In this document: one piece after another, positions 8,759-17,668 of the stretch | Layout: every line of letters starts with the position of its first letter | Numbering within the stretch: the stretch's first letter is position 1 | Source of the DNA: Halorubrum halodurans | GTDB taxonomy: Archaea > Halobacteriota > Halobacteria > Halobacteriales > Haloferacaceae | Length of the DNA stretch: 55,802 nt | Reading direction: 5' to 3' | NCBI RefSeq assembly: GCF_002252985.1 | Contig: NZ_NHPJ01000099.1 | Location: 39,050 to 94,851 of the forward strand | Program-made: the position numbers and the translations under genes | Notes under the pieces: generated by a model | The model's input: the letters and a program-made list of their open reading frames with translations, nothing else | What the model was told of the DNA's origin: nothing | Databases searched by the model: none

Positions 8759-9301
8759 ATGGTCGGTTCCCTCGTCGCGACCGCGTTCTGGGCGATGGTG
8801 CCAGCGTACGTGCCGAACAACGCCGCGGTGCTCGCCGGCGGCGGTCGCCCCATCGACGGCGGCCGCGAGTGGCGGGGCGCGCGGCTGCTCGGCGACGGGA
8901 AGACGTGGCGGGGCACCGCGGTCGGGACGGCCGTCGGCGTGCTCGTCGCGCTCGGACTCAACGCCGTCGTCGACCCCGCGAGCGCGGCGCTCGGCGTCGA
9001 CCTCCCGACGTTCGAGCTCCCCGCGGCGGTCGCGCTCGCGTTCGGCGCGATGGCCGGCGACGTCGGCGCCTCCTTCCTCAAGCGGCGCTCCGGCCGCGAA
9101 CGGGGGGCGTCGTTTCCCGGACTGGACCAGCTCGACTTCGTCGTCGGCGCGCTCGCGGCCGCCTTCCTCGTCGCGCCGGCCTGGGCGACGAGCGTCTTCA
9201 CGCTTCCGGTTCTCGCGGTCGTCGTCGTGATGACGCCCGTCCTCCACGTGGCGACGAACGTCGCCGCCTACGGGCTCGGACTGAAGAACGAACCGTGGTG
9301 A
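8759..9301 (+). CDS. carS: CDP-archaeol synthase
   Basis: 180 residues, four to five hydrophobic segments. It activates unsaturated archaetidic acid with CTP to give CDP-archaeol, the branch point of archaeal phospholipid synthesis. Family features are [12 protein letters not shown] near the N-terminus and [10 protein letters not shown] in the first cytoplasmic loop. ATG 8759 lies about 28 bp after the TATA element GTTTATATG (8727-8735). Upstream frames in the same phase are GC-driven and lack family similarity. Confidence 0.93.
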   Translation: MVGSLVATAFWAMVPAYVPNNAAVLAGGGRPIDGGREWRGARLLGDGKTWRGTAVGTAVGVLVALGLNAVVDPASAALGVDLPTFELPAAVALAFGAMAGDVGASFLKRRSGRERGASFPGLDQLDFVVGALAAAFLVAPAWATSVFTLPVLAVVVVMTPVLHVATNVAAYGLGLKNEPW

Positions 9302-9374
9302 CGCCGCGACGGGGTCGCGCCGAGGGGGATCCGGCGGGGCCGAGACGTTCCCGCACGGAGGGCCCCGCCCGTCG

Positions 9375-9694
9375 CTACCGGACCGGCTCCCGCGAGAGGT
9401 CGACTATCACCTGATCGCCGACCGCGGCGACGGCGTCGCCGGGGATCCGGATCGTCTCGTCGTCGGGGTCGGCCGCGTCGGGTTCCGACCCCTCGCCGGC
9501 GTCCGTTCGGCGGTCGCGGTCGTGTCGGGGAGTATCTCGTCGGGGTCGACCCCGTCGGGACCGGGCGCGACGAGGAGCGTCTCGAAGTCGCCGGACCGCG
9601 GGTCGATGGTGAGGTTGTGGACGGTACCGAGCTTCCTGCCGTCTGCGCTGAGCACCGGCTTCTCGGGGAGGGCGCTCGCGAGGACCGTGGACAT
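9375..9694 (-). pseudogene. PRC-barrel domain protein, frameshifted
   Basis: ATG 9694 opens MSTVLASALPEKPVLS..., a haloarchaeal PRC-barrel protein with GTVHNLTIDPRSGD and a bipartite acidic linker. The expected C-terminal strand (ETIRIPGDAVAAVGDQVIVDL, ending at TAG 9375-9377) is in a different frame. The span from ATG to stop is 320 bp, not a multiple of three, so one base is missing or two are extra, somewhere near 9480-9545. Intact homologues are about 80-110 residues. Either a real lesion or a sequencing error in a GC-rich linker. Confidence 0.7.
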
Positions 9695-9849
9695 GCCATC
9701 GGTACGTGGGCGGGAGCGGGACAAAAAAGTACGGGATCGGCGGATCGTGGGAGGGCTCCGTGACCGATCGATCGGCTCCCGTCGGGCGAGCGGCCGGATC
9801 CGGAACCACGGAAAGATACTTATGCTACCGTGGCATAGGTTGTCACGCA

Positions 9850-10029
9850 ATGTCTAGCGCACCCAGCACGAACGACGACGTGTTCGACGAGTTCCTGTCC
9901 GACCGGGGCCACGAGACGGAGATCGTACGCTGGGAGCGATCGTATAACAAGCTTCAGTGCCCCGAGTGTGGTGCGCTTCACCCGGAAGGAGCCGCCAGTT
10001 GCTCCGTCTGCGACTGGCGTCCGGCCTGA
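9850..10029 (+). CDS. HVO_0416-type zinc-finger micro-protein
   Basis: 59 residues with one CPxCG-type zinc site formed by two knuckles, CPECG and CSVC, near the C-terminus. The N-terminal half (DEFLSDRGHETEIVRWERSYNKL) matches the small HVO_0416 family of haloarchaea. A TATA-like GATACTTATG (9815-9824) about 30 bp upstream supports this start. Probably a protein- or nucleic-acid-binding micro-protein; exact role unknown. Confidence 0.88.
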   Translation: MSSAPSTNDDVFDEFLSDRGHETEIVRWERSYNKLQCPECGALHPEGAASCSVCDWRPA

Positions 10030-10117
10030 CGCCGACGGCACCGATCGACCGGTTAGCGGTTTTCTTTCCGCCGCGTGCGGCGGCAGTATTATATGTAACG
10101 ATCGGTTAGTGGCGAGC

Positions 10118-10276
10118 ATGCCGACCTGCCAGAACTGCGGCTCGTTCGTCACGGCCGACTACGTCAGGGTGTTCACGCCGAACGACGTGGACCGACCCCG
10201 CGTCTGTCCGGGCTGTGAGGACCTGGTCCGTGACGGTGCCGACGTGCGAGAAGCGCGCGCGACCCGAAGCAACTGA
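10118..10276 (+). CDS. DUF7563 family zinc-finger micro-protein
   Basis: 52 residues, CQNCGSFVT at the N-terminus and CPGCEDLVRDGADVREAR at the C-terminus: two Cys-x-x-Cys knuckles that should bind one zinc. TATA at 10087-10095 is about 27 bp upstream of ATG 10118. Conserved in haloarchaea, function not known. Confidence 0.88.
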   Translation: MPTCQNCGSFVTADYVRVFTPNDVDRPRVCPGCEDLVRDGADVREARATRSN

Positions 10277-10459
10277 CGTCTCCCGCCGGCGGTCGACTCC
10301 TCCACCGATCCGCCGGATCCCCCGCCGTCCCGCCTCCGTCGTCGGCGACCGCGGCGACGACCCCGGCGGCCCGCTCCCTCCCCGACGGGGACGTAGGCGG
10401 CCCGAACGCCCCGTCACCGAGCCACGGCGTTTAAGGAGAGCCGCGATCAGTAGTCGGTA

Positions 10460-12304
10460 ATGAACGACCCCACCGTAACGCGACTGTTCGGCGGCCCCGG
10501 CAGCGGGAAGACCACGGCCCTCCTCGATCGGGTGGAGGGGATCCTCGAGGACGAGGCGGCCGACGTCCGCGACGTGCTCGTCGTCTCCTACACCCGCGCG
10601 GCCGCCGCGGAGATCCGCGAGCGGCTGGCGGAGCGCCTCGACGTCTCCCCGCGAAGCCTCCAGGGGAACGTCTGTACGATGCACGCGAAGGCCTACGAGC
10701 TGCTCGACCTCTCGCGGGGGGACGTGGTCGGCGAGGACGACAAGGAGGAGTTCTGTGCGGAGTACGGCATCGAGTTCGAGGACCAACACGGCGGGGCCGG
10801 CCGCCGGACCGCCCGGTCGACGACGATCGGCAACAAGATCATCGCCACCTCCCAGTGGCTTCAACGCACCGAGCGCGACGTGGCCGACTGGTACGACGTC
10901 CCCTTCCAGTGGAACGTCGAGGAGGTCAGGCTCCCCCCCGAGGAGGACCCGAACGCCCAGCAGGGCAACAAGTACACGCCGACGTGGCCCTCCGACGACG
11001 ACCGGATCGACATCCCGGAGACGATCCGCGCGTGGCGTGCCTACAAGGGCGAACACGGCCTCGTCGGCTTCGCGGACATGCTCGAGCGCGTCGCCCAGCG
11101 CTCGCTCGTGCCCAACGTCGAGTACCTGGTCATCGACGAGTTCCAGGACATCACGACGCTCCAGTACGGCGTCTTCGAGGAGTGGAAACCCCACATGGAG
11201 AAGGTGCTCATCGCCGGCGACGACGACCAGGTCGTCTACGCCTGGCAGGGGGCGGACCCCGACCTCCTCTTGGAGACCGACGTGGACGAGGACGTCATCC
11301 TCCCGAACTCCTACCGGCTTCCCTCGGAGATCCTCAACGTCGTCAACGCGGAGATCCGCCACATCGACAAGCGCCAGGAGAAGGACCTCCACCCCCGCAA
11401 GGAGGGCGGCACCGTCGAGGCGATCGAGTCGCCGTCGATGCTCGAGCTCGTCCGGAACGTCCGCTACACCGTCGAGGACGACGAGGGCAGCGTGATGTGT
11501 CTGTTCCGCGCGCGCTACCAGATGTTCGACTTCATCGACGAGTTCATCGACCACGGGATCCCCTTCACGATGCTGACGGACGGGCGGATGTGGACCGACC
11601 GCGTCCGGGACTACGTCTCCGCGATCGAGAAGCTCGACGACGACGAGCCGATCACCCTGCTCGAGGCCCGCCGGCTGGCGGACATGCTCCAGGAGTCGGC
11701 GTTCGGCACCCACGACCGCGAGGCGTTCTACGACTTCGTCGACGACCGCGAGGAGGCCGCCGACGCCGACGACATCTCGCTGGTCGAGGTGCCGACCGAC
11801 GAGGTCCGCGACCGGATCCCGTTCCTGCCGGACGCGACGAGCGCCGACGACATGGTCCGGAAGGTGACGAGCTTCCAGCGGAAGTCGATGGGGGCGTACT
11901 TCGAGGGCGAGTACGCGGGGATGGACCCGACCCGCGTTCGCGTGGGCACCATCCACTCCGCGAAGGGCCGCGAGGCCGACCACGTCTTCGTCGCGACCGA
12001 CCTGACGGAGAAGGTGGTCGAGCAGATGGCGGCCTCCATCGACGACCCCACCGACGTCGACGGGGTCGAGGAGTTCACCAAGACGACGAGCCCCGTGCCG
12101 GTGCTCACCGACAACGAGCGGCGGGTGTTCTACGTCGGGATGTCCCGCGCCCGCGAGCGGCTCGTGGTCATGGAGAGCCTCATCGGCGGCGCGCCGACGC
12201 TCCCGATCAGCGTGCTGTTGTTCAACGAGCTCCGCGAGGAGCCGCCACAGGAGCTCGTCGAGGAGGTCCAGGACGAGGTGGCGGTCCCCGAGCCCGAGCC
12301 GTGA
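10460..12304 (+). CDS. UvrD/PcrA-type superfamily 1 DNA helicase
   Basis: 614 residues, 3'-5' SF1 helicase of the UvrD/Rep group, acting in DNA repair or replication restart. Walker A GGPGSGKTT (11-19); motif Ia VVSYTRAAAAEIRERL; Walker B VIDEFQD; motif III AGDDDQVVYAWQGADP; motif V VGTIHSAKGREADHVFV; motif VI VFYVGMSRARERL. All motifs are intact. The TATA-like GTTTAAGG (about 10429-10436) is 28 bp before ATG 10460. The TGA stop overlaps the GTG start of the following M24-like gene, so the two are translationally coupled. Confidence 0.93.
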   Translation: MNDPTVTRLFGGPGSGKTTALLDRVEGILEDEAADVRDVLVVSYTRAAAAEIRERLAERLDVSPRSLQGNVCTMHAKAYELLDLSRGDVVGEDDKEEFCAEYGIEFEDQHGGAGRRTARSTTIGNKIIATSQWLQRTERDVADWYDVPFQWNVEEVRLPPEEDPNAQQGNKYTPTWPSDDDRIDIPETIRAWRAYKGEHGLVGFADMLERVAQRSLVPNVEYLVIDEFQDITTLQYGVFEEWKPHMEKVLIAGDDDQVVYAWQGADPDLLLETDVDEDVILPNSYRLPSEILNVVNAEIRHIDKRQEKDLHPRKEGGTVEAIESPSMLELVRNVRYTVEDDEGSVMCLFRARYQMFDFIDEFIDHGIPFTMLTDGRMWTDRVRDYVSAIEKLDDDEPITLLEARRLADMLQESAFGTHDREAFYDFVDDREEAADADDISLVEVPTDEVRDRIPFLPDATSADDMVRKVTSFQRKSMGAYFEGEYAGMDPTRVRVGTIHSAKGREADHVFVATDLTEKVVEQMAASIDDPTDVDGVEEFTKTTSPVPVLTDNERRVFYVGMSRARERLVVMESLIGGAPTLPISVLLFNELREEPPQELVEEVQDEVAVPEPEP

Positions 12305-13692
12305 GCGGCGGGGACGTCCCCGAGTTCCGCCCGCTCCGGACCGACCTCTCTCCCGTCGTCGAGGCGGTCGGGACGGCGGACGCGGCCGGGTTCGTCGCGG
12401 TCGGCGACGGCCGCGACGACGACCTGCGATACCTGGCTCGCGTTCGCGCGCCGGACCGGACGTGCGGCGTCGTCGTGACGCCCGGCTCCGCGTCGTCGCC
12501 GCCGCGAGCCGTCCTCCTCGCGCCGGGGGAGATCGCGGGCCGGGTCGAGCGGGCGTTCGTCGACGCCGCCCGGACCGGGACGGCGGGCGACGGACCGCCC
12601 CGATCCGGGGCGGCTCCCGAGGACCCCGACGCCTTCCACGACGGGGTCGTCCGCGGGGTTCGGACCGGGGACGACGGCGACCCCGTCGGCGTCCGCGCCG
12701 CGGCGGTCCTCGACGAGAGCGGGGCCGCCGACCGCAGCCGCGTCCTCGTCCCGCGCACCGTCCCCCATGACGCGGCCGTCTACCTCGAGCGGACGGGCTA
12801 CGACCCCGCGTCGACCCCGGTCGTGGCCGACGCGCGGGCGGGCAAGACGCCGGCGGAACTGGACCGGATCCGGCGGGTACAGCGGGCCGCAGTCGCCGGA
12901 ATGGCGCGCGCGGAGACGGTGCTCGCGCGGAGCGAGCCGATCGAGGGGTCGGCGGACCAGAGCGGTCCCGACGTCCCGGACGACGCGCGACCCGTCCTCC
13001 GCTGGGAGGGCGACCCGCTCACGACCGAACGGCTCCGGCGGGCGGTGAACGCGACGCTCGCCGAACGCGGCGTCGCCGGCGGGGGGACCACCGCCGTCGC
13101 CGCGGGGCGGGACGCCGCGGACCGTCACGACGGGACCGGGTCCGTCGCCGCTCCCGACGCCCTCGACCGCGACGCCCCGATCCGGGCGGGCGAGACGGTC
13201 GTCGTCGACCTCGCACCGCGCGGACCGGACGGGTACCACGGCGCGCTGACACGGACGTTCGTGGTCGACGGCGACGGCGGCTGGGAGCGCCGGGCGTACG
13301 TCGCGGTCGAGGCCGCCCGCGAGGCCGCGCTCGCGGAGGTGGAGCCGGGAGCCCCCGCGGCGACCGTCCACGGGGAGGCCGCCGCCGAACTGGCCGCGTA
13401 CGGCTTCGACCCGAACGCGTCGCCGGGCAAGCCCGGATACCCCCACGACACCGGTCACGGCGTCGGGCTGTCCCGCCGGGAGCCGCCGGCGCTGCCCGGG
13501 GGAGCGGCCCTCCGTTCGGGGCACGTGCTCGCGGTCGAGCCCGGCGTGTACGACCCCGCGACCGGCGGCGTCCGCCTCGGCGACCTGGTCGTCGTGCGGG
13601 AGGACGGGTACGAGCTCCCCGCGACGTATCCGTTCGGGACGACGCCCGTCGACCGGGAGGAACCCGACGGCCGTCGGGCGGTCGATCGGTGA
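12301..13692 (+). CDS. M24-family peptidase homologue with degenerate metal site
   Basis: 463 residues. GTG 12301 overlaps the helicase stop (GTGA). The C-terminal pita-bread fold is clear: VVVDLAP (D303), TGHGVGLSRREPP (H386), LAVEPGVY (E413). The second Asp ligand, normally in GYxxDxTRT, is A315 (GYHGALTRT), and the last Glu, normally RxEDLV, is G427 (RLGDLVVV). Two of the five metal ligands are therefore missing, so aminopeptidase activity is doubtful. The N-terminal half is a poorly conserved creatinase-like domain. It may be a binding or scaffolding pseudo-enzyme linked to the helicase. Confidence 0.8.
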   Translation: MSGGDVPEFRPLRTDLSPVVEAVGTADAAGFVAVGDGRDDDLRYLARVRAPDRTCGVVVTPGSASSPPRAVLLAPGEIAGRVERAFVDAARTGTAGDGPPRSGAAPEDPDAFHDGVVRGVRTGDDGDPVGVRAAAVLDESGAADRSRVLVPRTVPHDAAVYLERTGYDPASTPVVADARAGKTPAELDRIRRVQRAAVAGMARAETVLARSEPIEGSADQSGPDVPDDARPVLRWEGDPLTTERLRRAVNATLAERGVAGGGTTAVAAGRDAADRHDGTGSVAAPDALDRDAPIRAGETVVVDLAPRGPDGYHGALTRTFVVDGDGGWERRAYVAVEAAREAALAEVEPGAPAATVHGEAAAELAAYGFDPNASPGKPGYPHDTGHGVGLSRREPPALPGGAALRSGHVLAVEPGVYDPATGGVRLGDLVVVREDGYELPATYPFGTTPVDREEPDGRRAVDR

Positions 13693-13753
13693 CTACGACG
13701 GCCGTTTGAGCCACCGGGGCACCTTTTGAAACCCCGTTCGATCGTCGAACCAC

Positions 13754-14806
13754 ATGGCGACACAGCCCTCCACGGCCGACGAGGCCGCATCGGTTCGACG
13801 TATCGCGAGAAAACTGCTTCCGGCCGCGGCCGCGGTCCTCGTGGCCGCGGCGGCGGTCGTCGGGGTCGCGCTCGTCGGGAGCGCGTTCGCGGGGACCGCG
13901 GCCGCCGACGACGCCGCCAGTCTCGACGCGTCGATCGCGACCGTGGAGGAGGGCGGCACCGCCGCCCTCGACGTCGAGACCGACGGCGTCGAGGAGTTCT
14001 CGGTCACCATCGGCGACGAGTCGACGAGCGGGTACGAGCTCCACGCGACCGTGACGCCGGCGGACGACGGCACCACGTCGCTCGTCTTCGACCACGCCGA
14101 GACCGGCGGCGACGGGACGCCCCTCGCCGCCGAGGGCGACGCCACGGTGTCGATCGGCGGCGAGACCGACCTCGGCGAGCCGATCGCCGCCGGGAGCTAC
14201 GACGTCGAGCTCGTCGCGGACGGCGGGGAGACGACCGACGTCGGGAGCCTGGTCGTCGAGCCCGCGTCGGCCGGGGACGGGGCCGGAGACGGCGGGGACG
14301 GCTCGGCCGGCGACGGCGAGGACGGCTCCGCCGAGGCGACCGTCACCGAGTCGGACGTCGAGGCGGCCGACGTGGTCGTCGAGCCGAGCGAGACGGACGT
14401 GACCGTGCCGGTCGACCTGGCGGACGGCGAGACCGTGACGGTGCGGCTCCGCTCCGCCGGCGACGCGAGCCCCGCCTACATCAAGACCGAGGAGACGACG
14501 GTCGAGGACGGGGAGGCGACCGTGCGGTTCGACCTCGGCGAGACGAGCCACGGCGACCGCGCGACGCTGACGGTCGCCGGGAACGACGCGCTCGACGGGG
14601 GGAACGAGCACGACGTCCTCGTCGTCGACGAGTCGATCGGCGTCGAGGACGGTGACGGGGACGGCGCGGAGGACGGATCCGGAAGCGCCGACGACGGAAG
14701 CGGGAGTGACGACGGAACCGACACCAGCGTCCCCGGCTTCGGGGTCGTCGCGGCCGCGCTCGCGCTGCTCGGCGGCGCACTCGTCGCGAGCCGACGAGGC
14801 GAGTAA
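13754..14806 (+). CDS. Secreted surface protein with PGF-CTERM sorting signal (BGTF-like)
   Basis: 350 residues. N-terminal signal peptide with a long Ala/Val-rich core (about 24-50), then beta-sandwich-type repeats similar to the surface domains of haloarchaeal glycoproteins, a Gly/Asp/Ser-rich acidic spacer (about 300-325), and the tripartite C-terminal signal: VPGFG motif, hydrophobic helix, then SRRGE. Family knowledge predicts cleavage and lipid attachment by archaeosortase ArtA. The function of the mature protein is unknown. Confidence 0.88.
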   Translation: MATQPSTADEAASVRRIARKLLPAAAAVLVAAAAVVGVALVGSAFAGTAAADDAASLDASIATVEEGGTAALDVETDGVEEFSVTIGDESTSGYELHATVTPADDGTTSLVFDHAETGGDGTPLAAEGDATVSIGGETDLGEPIAAGSYDVELVADGGETTDVGSLVVEPASAGDGAGDGGDGSAGDGEDGSAEATVTESDVEAADVVVEPSETDVTVPVDLADGETVTVRLRSAGDASPAYIKTEETTVEDGEATVRFDLGETSHGDRATLTVAGNDALDGGNEHDVLVVDESIGVEDGDGDGAEDGSGSADDGSGSDDGTDTSVPGFGVVAAALALLGGALVASRRGE

Positions 14807-14852
14807 CGCGGAGCGACGGGACGGAGCGAGCGGGACGGAGCCGTAGAGGCCG

Positions 14853-15122
14853 TCACTTCTCGGCGGGATCGCCGTCCGAGCCGGCCTCCGCGTCGTCGCC
14901 GCGGAGCTGTCGCGGGAGGAGCCCGCGGAGGAGTCCCCGGAGGATCCGACCGGGGTCGAGGAAGTACTGCGGCAACACGACCATCGCGGCGGCGACGACG
15001 AGCAGTCCGGCGCCGAGGGCCGTCTCGCCGGCGAGGAGGCGAACGACCGCGTAGTTCGCGAGCGGCAGCGCGAACACGAGCGACGCCGCCAGCCCGATCA
15101 TGTCGAACAGCCCGAGGCTCAT
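14853..15122 (-). CDS. DUF7533 family small membrane protein
   Basis: 89 residues with two hydrophobic helices (about 4-30 and 36-55), a basic amphipathic segment (LRGLLRGLLPRQLRG) and an acidic tail. Conserved in haloarchaea, no known function. Convergent with the surface-protein gene. Confidence 0.8.
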   Translation of the reverse strand: MSLGLFDMIGLAASLVFALPLANYAVVRLLAGETALGAGLLVVAAAMVVLPQYFLDPGRILRGLLRGLLPRQLRGDDAEAGSDGDPAEK

Positions 15123-15264
15123 GTGGCCCCCTATCGCCCCGGTCCGGATAAACGGCTCTGTTGGAGCGGCCGACCGGGCGCACGTTCCGCGGACCGGTCT
15201 CCCGCGGCGGCATCAAAAGTACCATACCGTCTCCCGACCCGGTGTACGGTATCGGGTGACCCCA

Positions 15265-16377
15265 GTGACGAAGAAACGCGAATACTGCGACGAGTACCAG
15301 GACAAGACCCTGTACATCCCCGGTCCGACGGAGGTCCGCGAGGACGTCATCGAGGCGATGGCCCAGCCGATGTTCGGCCACCGCATGGACCGGATGACGG
15401 ATCTCTACACCACCATCGTCGAGGACACGAAGACGTTCCTCGGCACCGACAACGAGGTCGTGATCTTGACCGCCTCCGGCACCGAGTTCTGGGAGGCGTC
15501 GACGCTCAACCTCGTCGACGAGAACATCCTCGTGCCGACCTGCGGGAGCTTCAGCGAGCGCCACGCCAACGTCGCGGAGCGGCTCGGCAAGGACGTCGAC
15601 CGCCTCGAGTACGAGTGGGGCGAGGCGGTCAAGCCGGAGGACGTCCGCGCGCACCTCGAGTCCTCGGAGACGGAGTACGACGTGGTCGCCACCGTCATGA
15701 ACGAGTCCTCGACGGGCGTCCGGAACCCGATCGAGGAGATCGGCGACGTGATCGCGGAGTACCCGGACACCTACTTCGTCGTCGACGCGGTCTCCGCGCT
15801 CGGCGGCGACCACGTTGACATCGACGAACACGGCATCGACGTGATCTTCGCGTCGACCCAGAAGGCGTTCGCGATGCCGCCGGGGCTCGCGGTCTGCGTC
15901 GTCAGCGACGACGCCTACGAGCGCGAGGTCGAGAAGGGCACCTCCTCGTGGTACGGCGGCTTCCGCCGGACGATCGACTACTACGACCGCAAGGGCCAGA
16001 CCCACTCGACGCCCGCGATTCCGGTCATGCTGGCGTACCACAGGCAGATGAAACACATGCTCGAGGAGGGCCACCGCGCCCGCGACGAGCGACACCGCGA
16101 GATGATGGAGTACGTCCACGAGTGGGCGGACGAGCACTTCGCGATGTTCCCCGAGGCTGGGTACGAGTCGCAGACGGTCGCCTGTATCGAGAACACGCGG
16201 GGGATCGACGTGGCCGGGACCATCGAGGCGGTGAGCGAGGAGTACGACATGGCCTTCTCGAACGGGTACGGCTCGCGGCTCGGCGAGAAGACGTTCCGGA
16301 TCGGCCACATGGGCGAACACACCGTCGAGAGCGTGCGGGAACTCACCGACGCCATCGAGGACGTCGCGGGACTGTAG
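15265..16377 (+). CDS. PLP-dependent aminotransferase (alanine-glyoxylate / serine-pyruvate type)
   Basis: 370 residues, class V fold. The N-terminal motif LYIPGPTEVREDV and GHRM are typical of alanine:glyoxylate or serine:pyruvate aminotransferases. The PLP lysine is K200 in ASTQKAFAMPPG, and DAVSALGG provides the Asp that contacts the pyridine nitrogen. GTG 15265 gives the family's VTKKREY start; GTG 15256 is an in-frame alternative. A TATA-like AAAAGTAC (about 15213-15220) is roughly 50 bp upstream, so a short leader is likely. The true substrate cannot be told from sequence. Confidence 0.9.
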   Translation: MTKKREYCDEYQDKTLYIPGPTEVREDVIEAMAQPMFGHRMDRMTDLYTTIVEDTKTFLGTDNEVVILTASGTEFWEASTLNLVDENILVPTCGSFSERHANVAERLGKDVDRLEYEWGEAVKPEDVRAHLESSETEYDVVATVMNESSTGVRNPIEEIGDVIAEYPDTYFVVDAVSALGGDHVDIDEHGIDVIFASTQKAFAMPPGLAVCVVSDDAYEREVEKGTSSWYGGFRRTIDYYDRKGQTHSTPAIPVMLAYHRQMKHMLEEGHRARDERHREMMEYVHEWADEHFAMFPEAGYESQTVACIENTRGIDVAGTIEAVSEEYDMAFSNGYGSRLGEKTFRIGHMGEHTVESVRELTDAIEDVAGL

Positions 16378-16461
16378 CGGCCGGCTTCCGATCAACGGGT
16401 CGAGGCGGGAGCGACCGACCCCGCGACAAGATACTTGAGTCGTCCCGCGGTTCCTCCCGCC

Positions 16462-17649
16462 ATGGACCGCGATTCCCTCCGCGCGGCGCTCGACCGCTGG
16501 ATCGACGCGGGCGTGATAAACGAGGAGACCGCGTCGCGGATCCGGGAGTTCGAGCGGGCGGACGAGGTCCCCGAGACCGACGACGACACCGCCGAGGCCG
16601 ACGACGCAGGTGACGCGTCGGCCGACCGCGGGCGCGGCCTCCTCGAGGAGAACCGGGTCGTCGTCGCGCTGGCGCTAATGGGCGGCGTCCTCGTCGCCGT
16701 CGGCGTCGGGGCGTACCTCTACGAGCGCTGGGAGTCGATCCCGATCGTCGCGCGGGTCGCGATCCTCGTCGGCGTGCCCCTCGTCGCCGCCGCCGGCGGG
16801 ACGCGACTCCGGGAGGACTCTCCCAGGACCGCCCACGGCTTGTGGCTGCTCGCGGCGCTTTTCACCGGCGTGACCCTCTTTCGGCTCGCCGAGTTGACGA
16901 CCGTCGTCGACGTCGACGCCGCACGGGCGTGGCTGCTGGCGGCGTGGACCGCGGTCGCGGTCGCGATCGGGGCGGGACTCGACTCGCGGCCGATCGGGGG
17001 CGCGGGGGCGATCCTCGGCGCGGCGACCCTCGCGTCGGCGACCGACCCGGCGGAGTTCGTGCTCCTGTTCGGGGCGTACGGCGGCCTCCTCTACGTTGCC
17101 GGGCTCACGACCGACGAGAGCCCCGCGCTCCCGCGGTTCGCGGCGACGCTCCGCTGGATCGGCGGGGCGTTCGCGGCGGCCGCGCTCGTGCCGGTCGTCG
17201 CGGTCGGATCGCCGCCGGAGGGGCTCTCCGCCGGAACCGTCCTGCTCGTCGCGGCGAGCGTCGTCGCCGCCGCCGTCGCGGTGGGTCACGCCGGCGACGA
17301 CAGGCTCGCGCGGTACGCGACCGCGCCCGCGGTCGCGGCCCCCGTCGCGGCCGCGGTCGCGTGGGGCATCCCCCGGCACGTCGGCGACTTCGCGGGGTCG
17401 CTGGTCGCGCTCGGCTGCCTGCTCGGCGTCGTGTTGGCGCTCGTCGTCGGCGCGGTGGGCCTCCGGGAAGCCGCCCCGGCGAACGTGGCGGCGCTCGGGT
17501 TCGTCCTCGGTGTGGTCGCCTTCGTCGCCGGCCCCGTGGGGGACGCGATCTCCGGGTCGCTGGCGCTCGTCGTCGCGGGGGCGGTTCTGCTCGCCGCGGG
17601 GCTCGGCGCGGAGCGCGGCCGGCGGGCGGTGCTCGCGCGGATCGGCTGA
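16462..17649 (+). CDS. DUF2157 family multi-pass membrane protein
   Basis: 395 residues. The N-terminal soluble segment (LRAALDRWIDAGVINEETASRIREFE) is the DUF2157 hallmark. After an acidic linker come about ten hydrophobic helices from residue 70 to the end. The TATA-like GATACTTGAG (about 16430) is 29 bp before ATG 16462, which is preferred over the in-frame TTG upstream. Function unknown. Confidence 0.87.
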   Translation: MDRDSLRAALDRWIDAGVINEETASRIREFERADEVPETDDDTAEADDAGDASADRGRGLLEENRVVVALALMGGVLVAVGVGAYLYERWESIPIVARVAILVGVPLVAAAGGTRLREDSPRTAHGLWLLAALFTGVTLFRLAELTTVVDVDAARAWLLAAWTAVAVAIGAGLDSRPIGGAGAILGAATLASATDPAEFVLLFGAYGGLLYVAGLTTDESPALPRFAATLRWIGGAFAAAALVPVVAVGSPPEGLSAGTVLLVAASVVAAAVAVGHAGDDRLARYATAPAVAAPVAAAVAWGIPRHVGDFAGSLVALGCLLGVVLALVVGAVGLREAAPANVAALGFVLGVVAFVAGPVGDAISGSLALVVAGAVLLAAGLGAERGRRAVLARIG

Positions 17650-17668
17650 GAACCGTCCCGGCGACCGC

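Noticed and set aside
10106..11983. 625-codon frame opposite the helicase
   Set aside because: Shadow of the helicase in the antisense frame; no recognisable domain and low-complexity composition.
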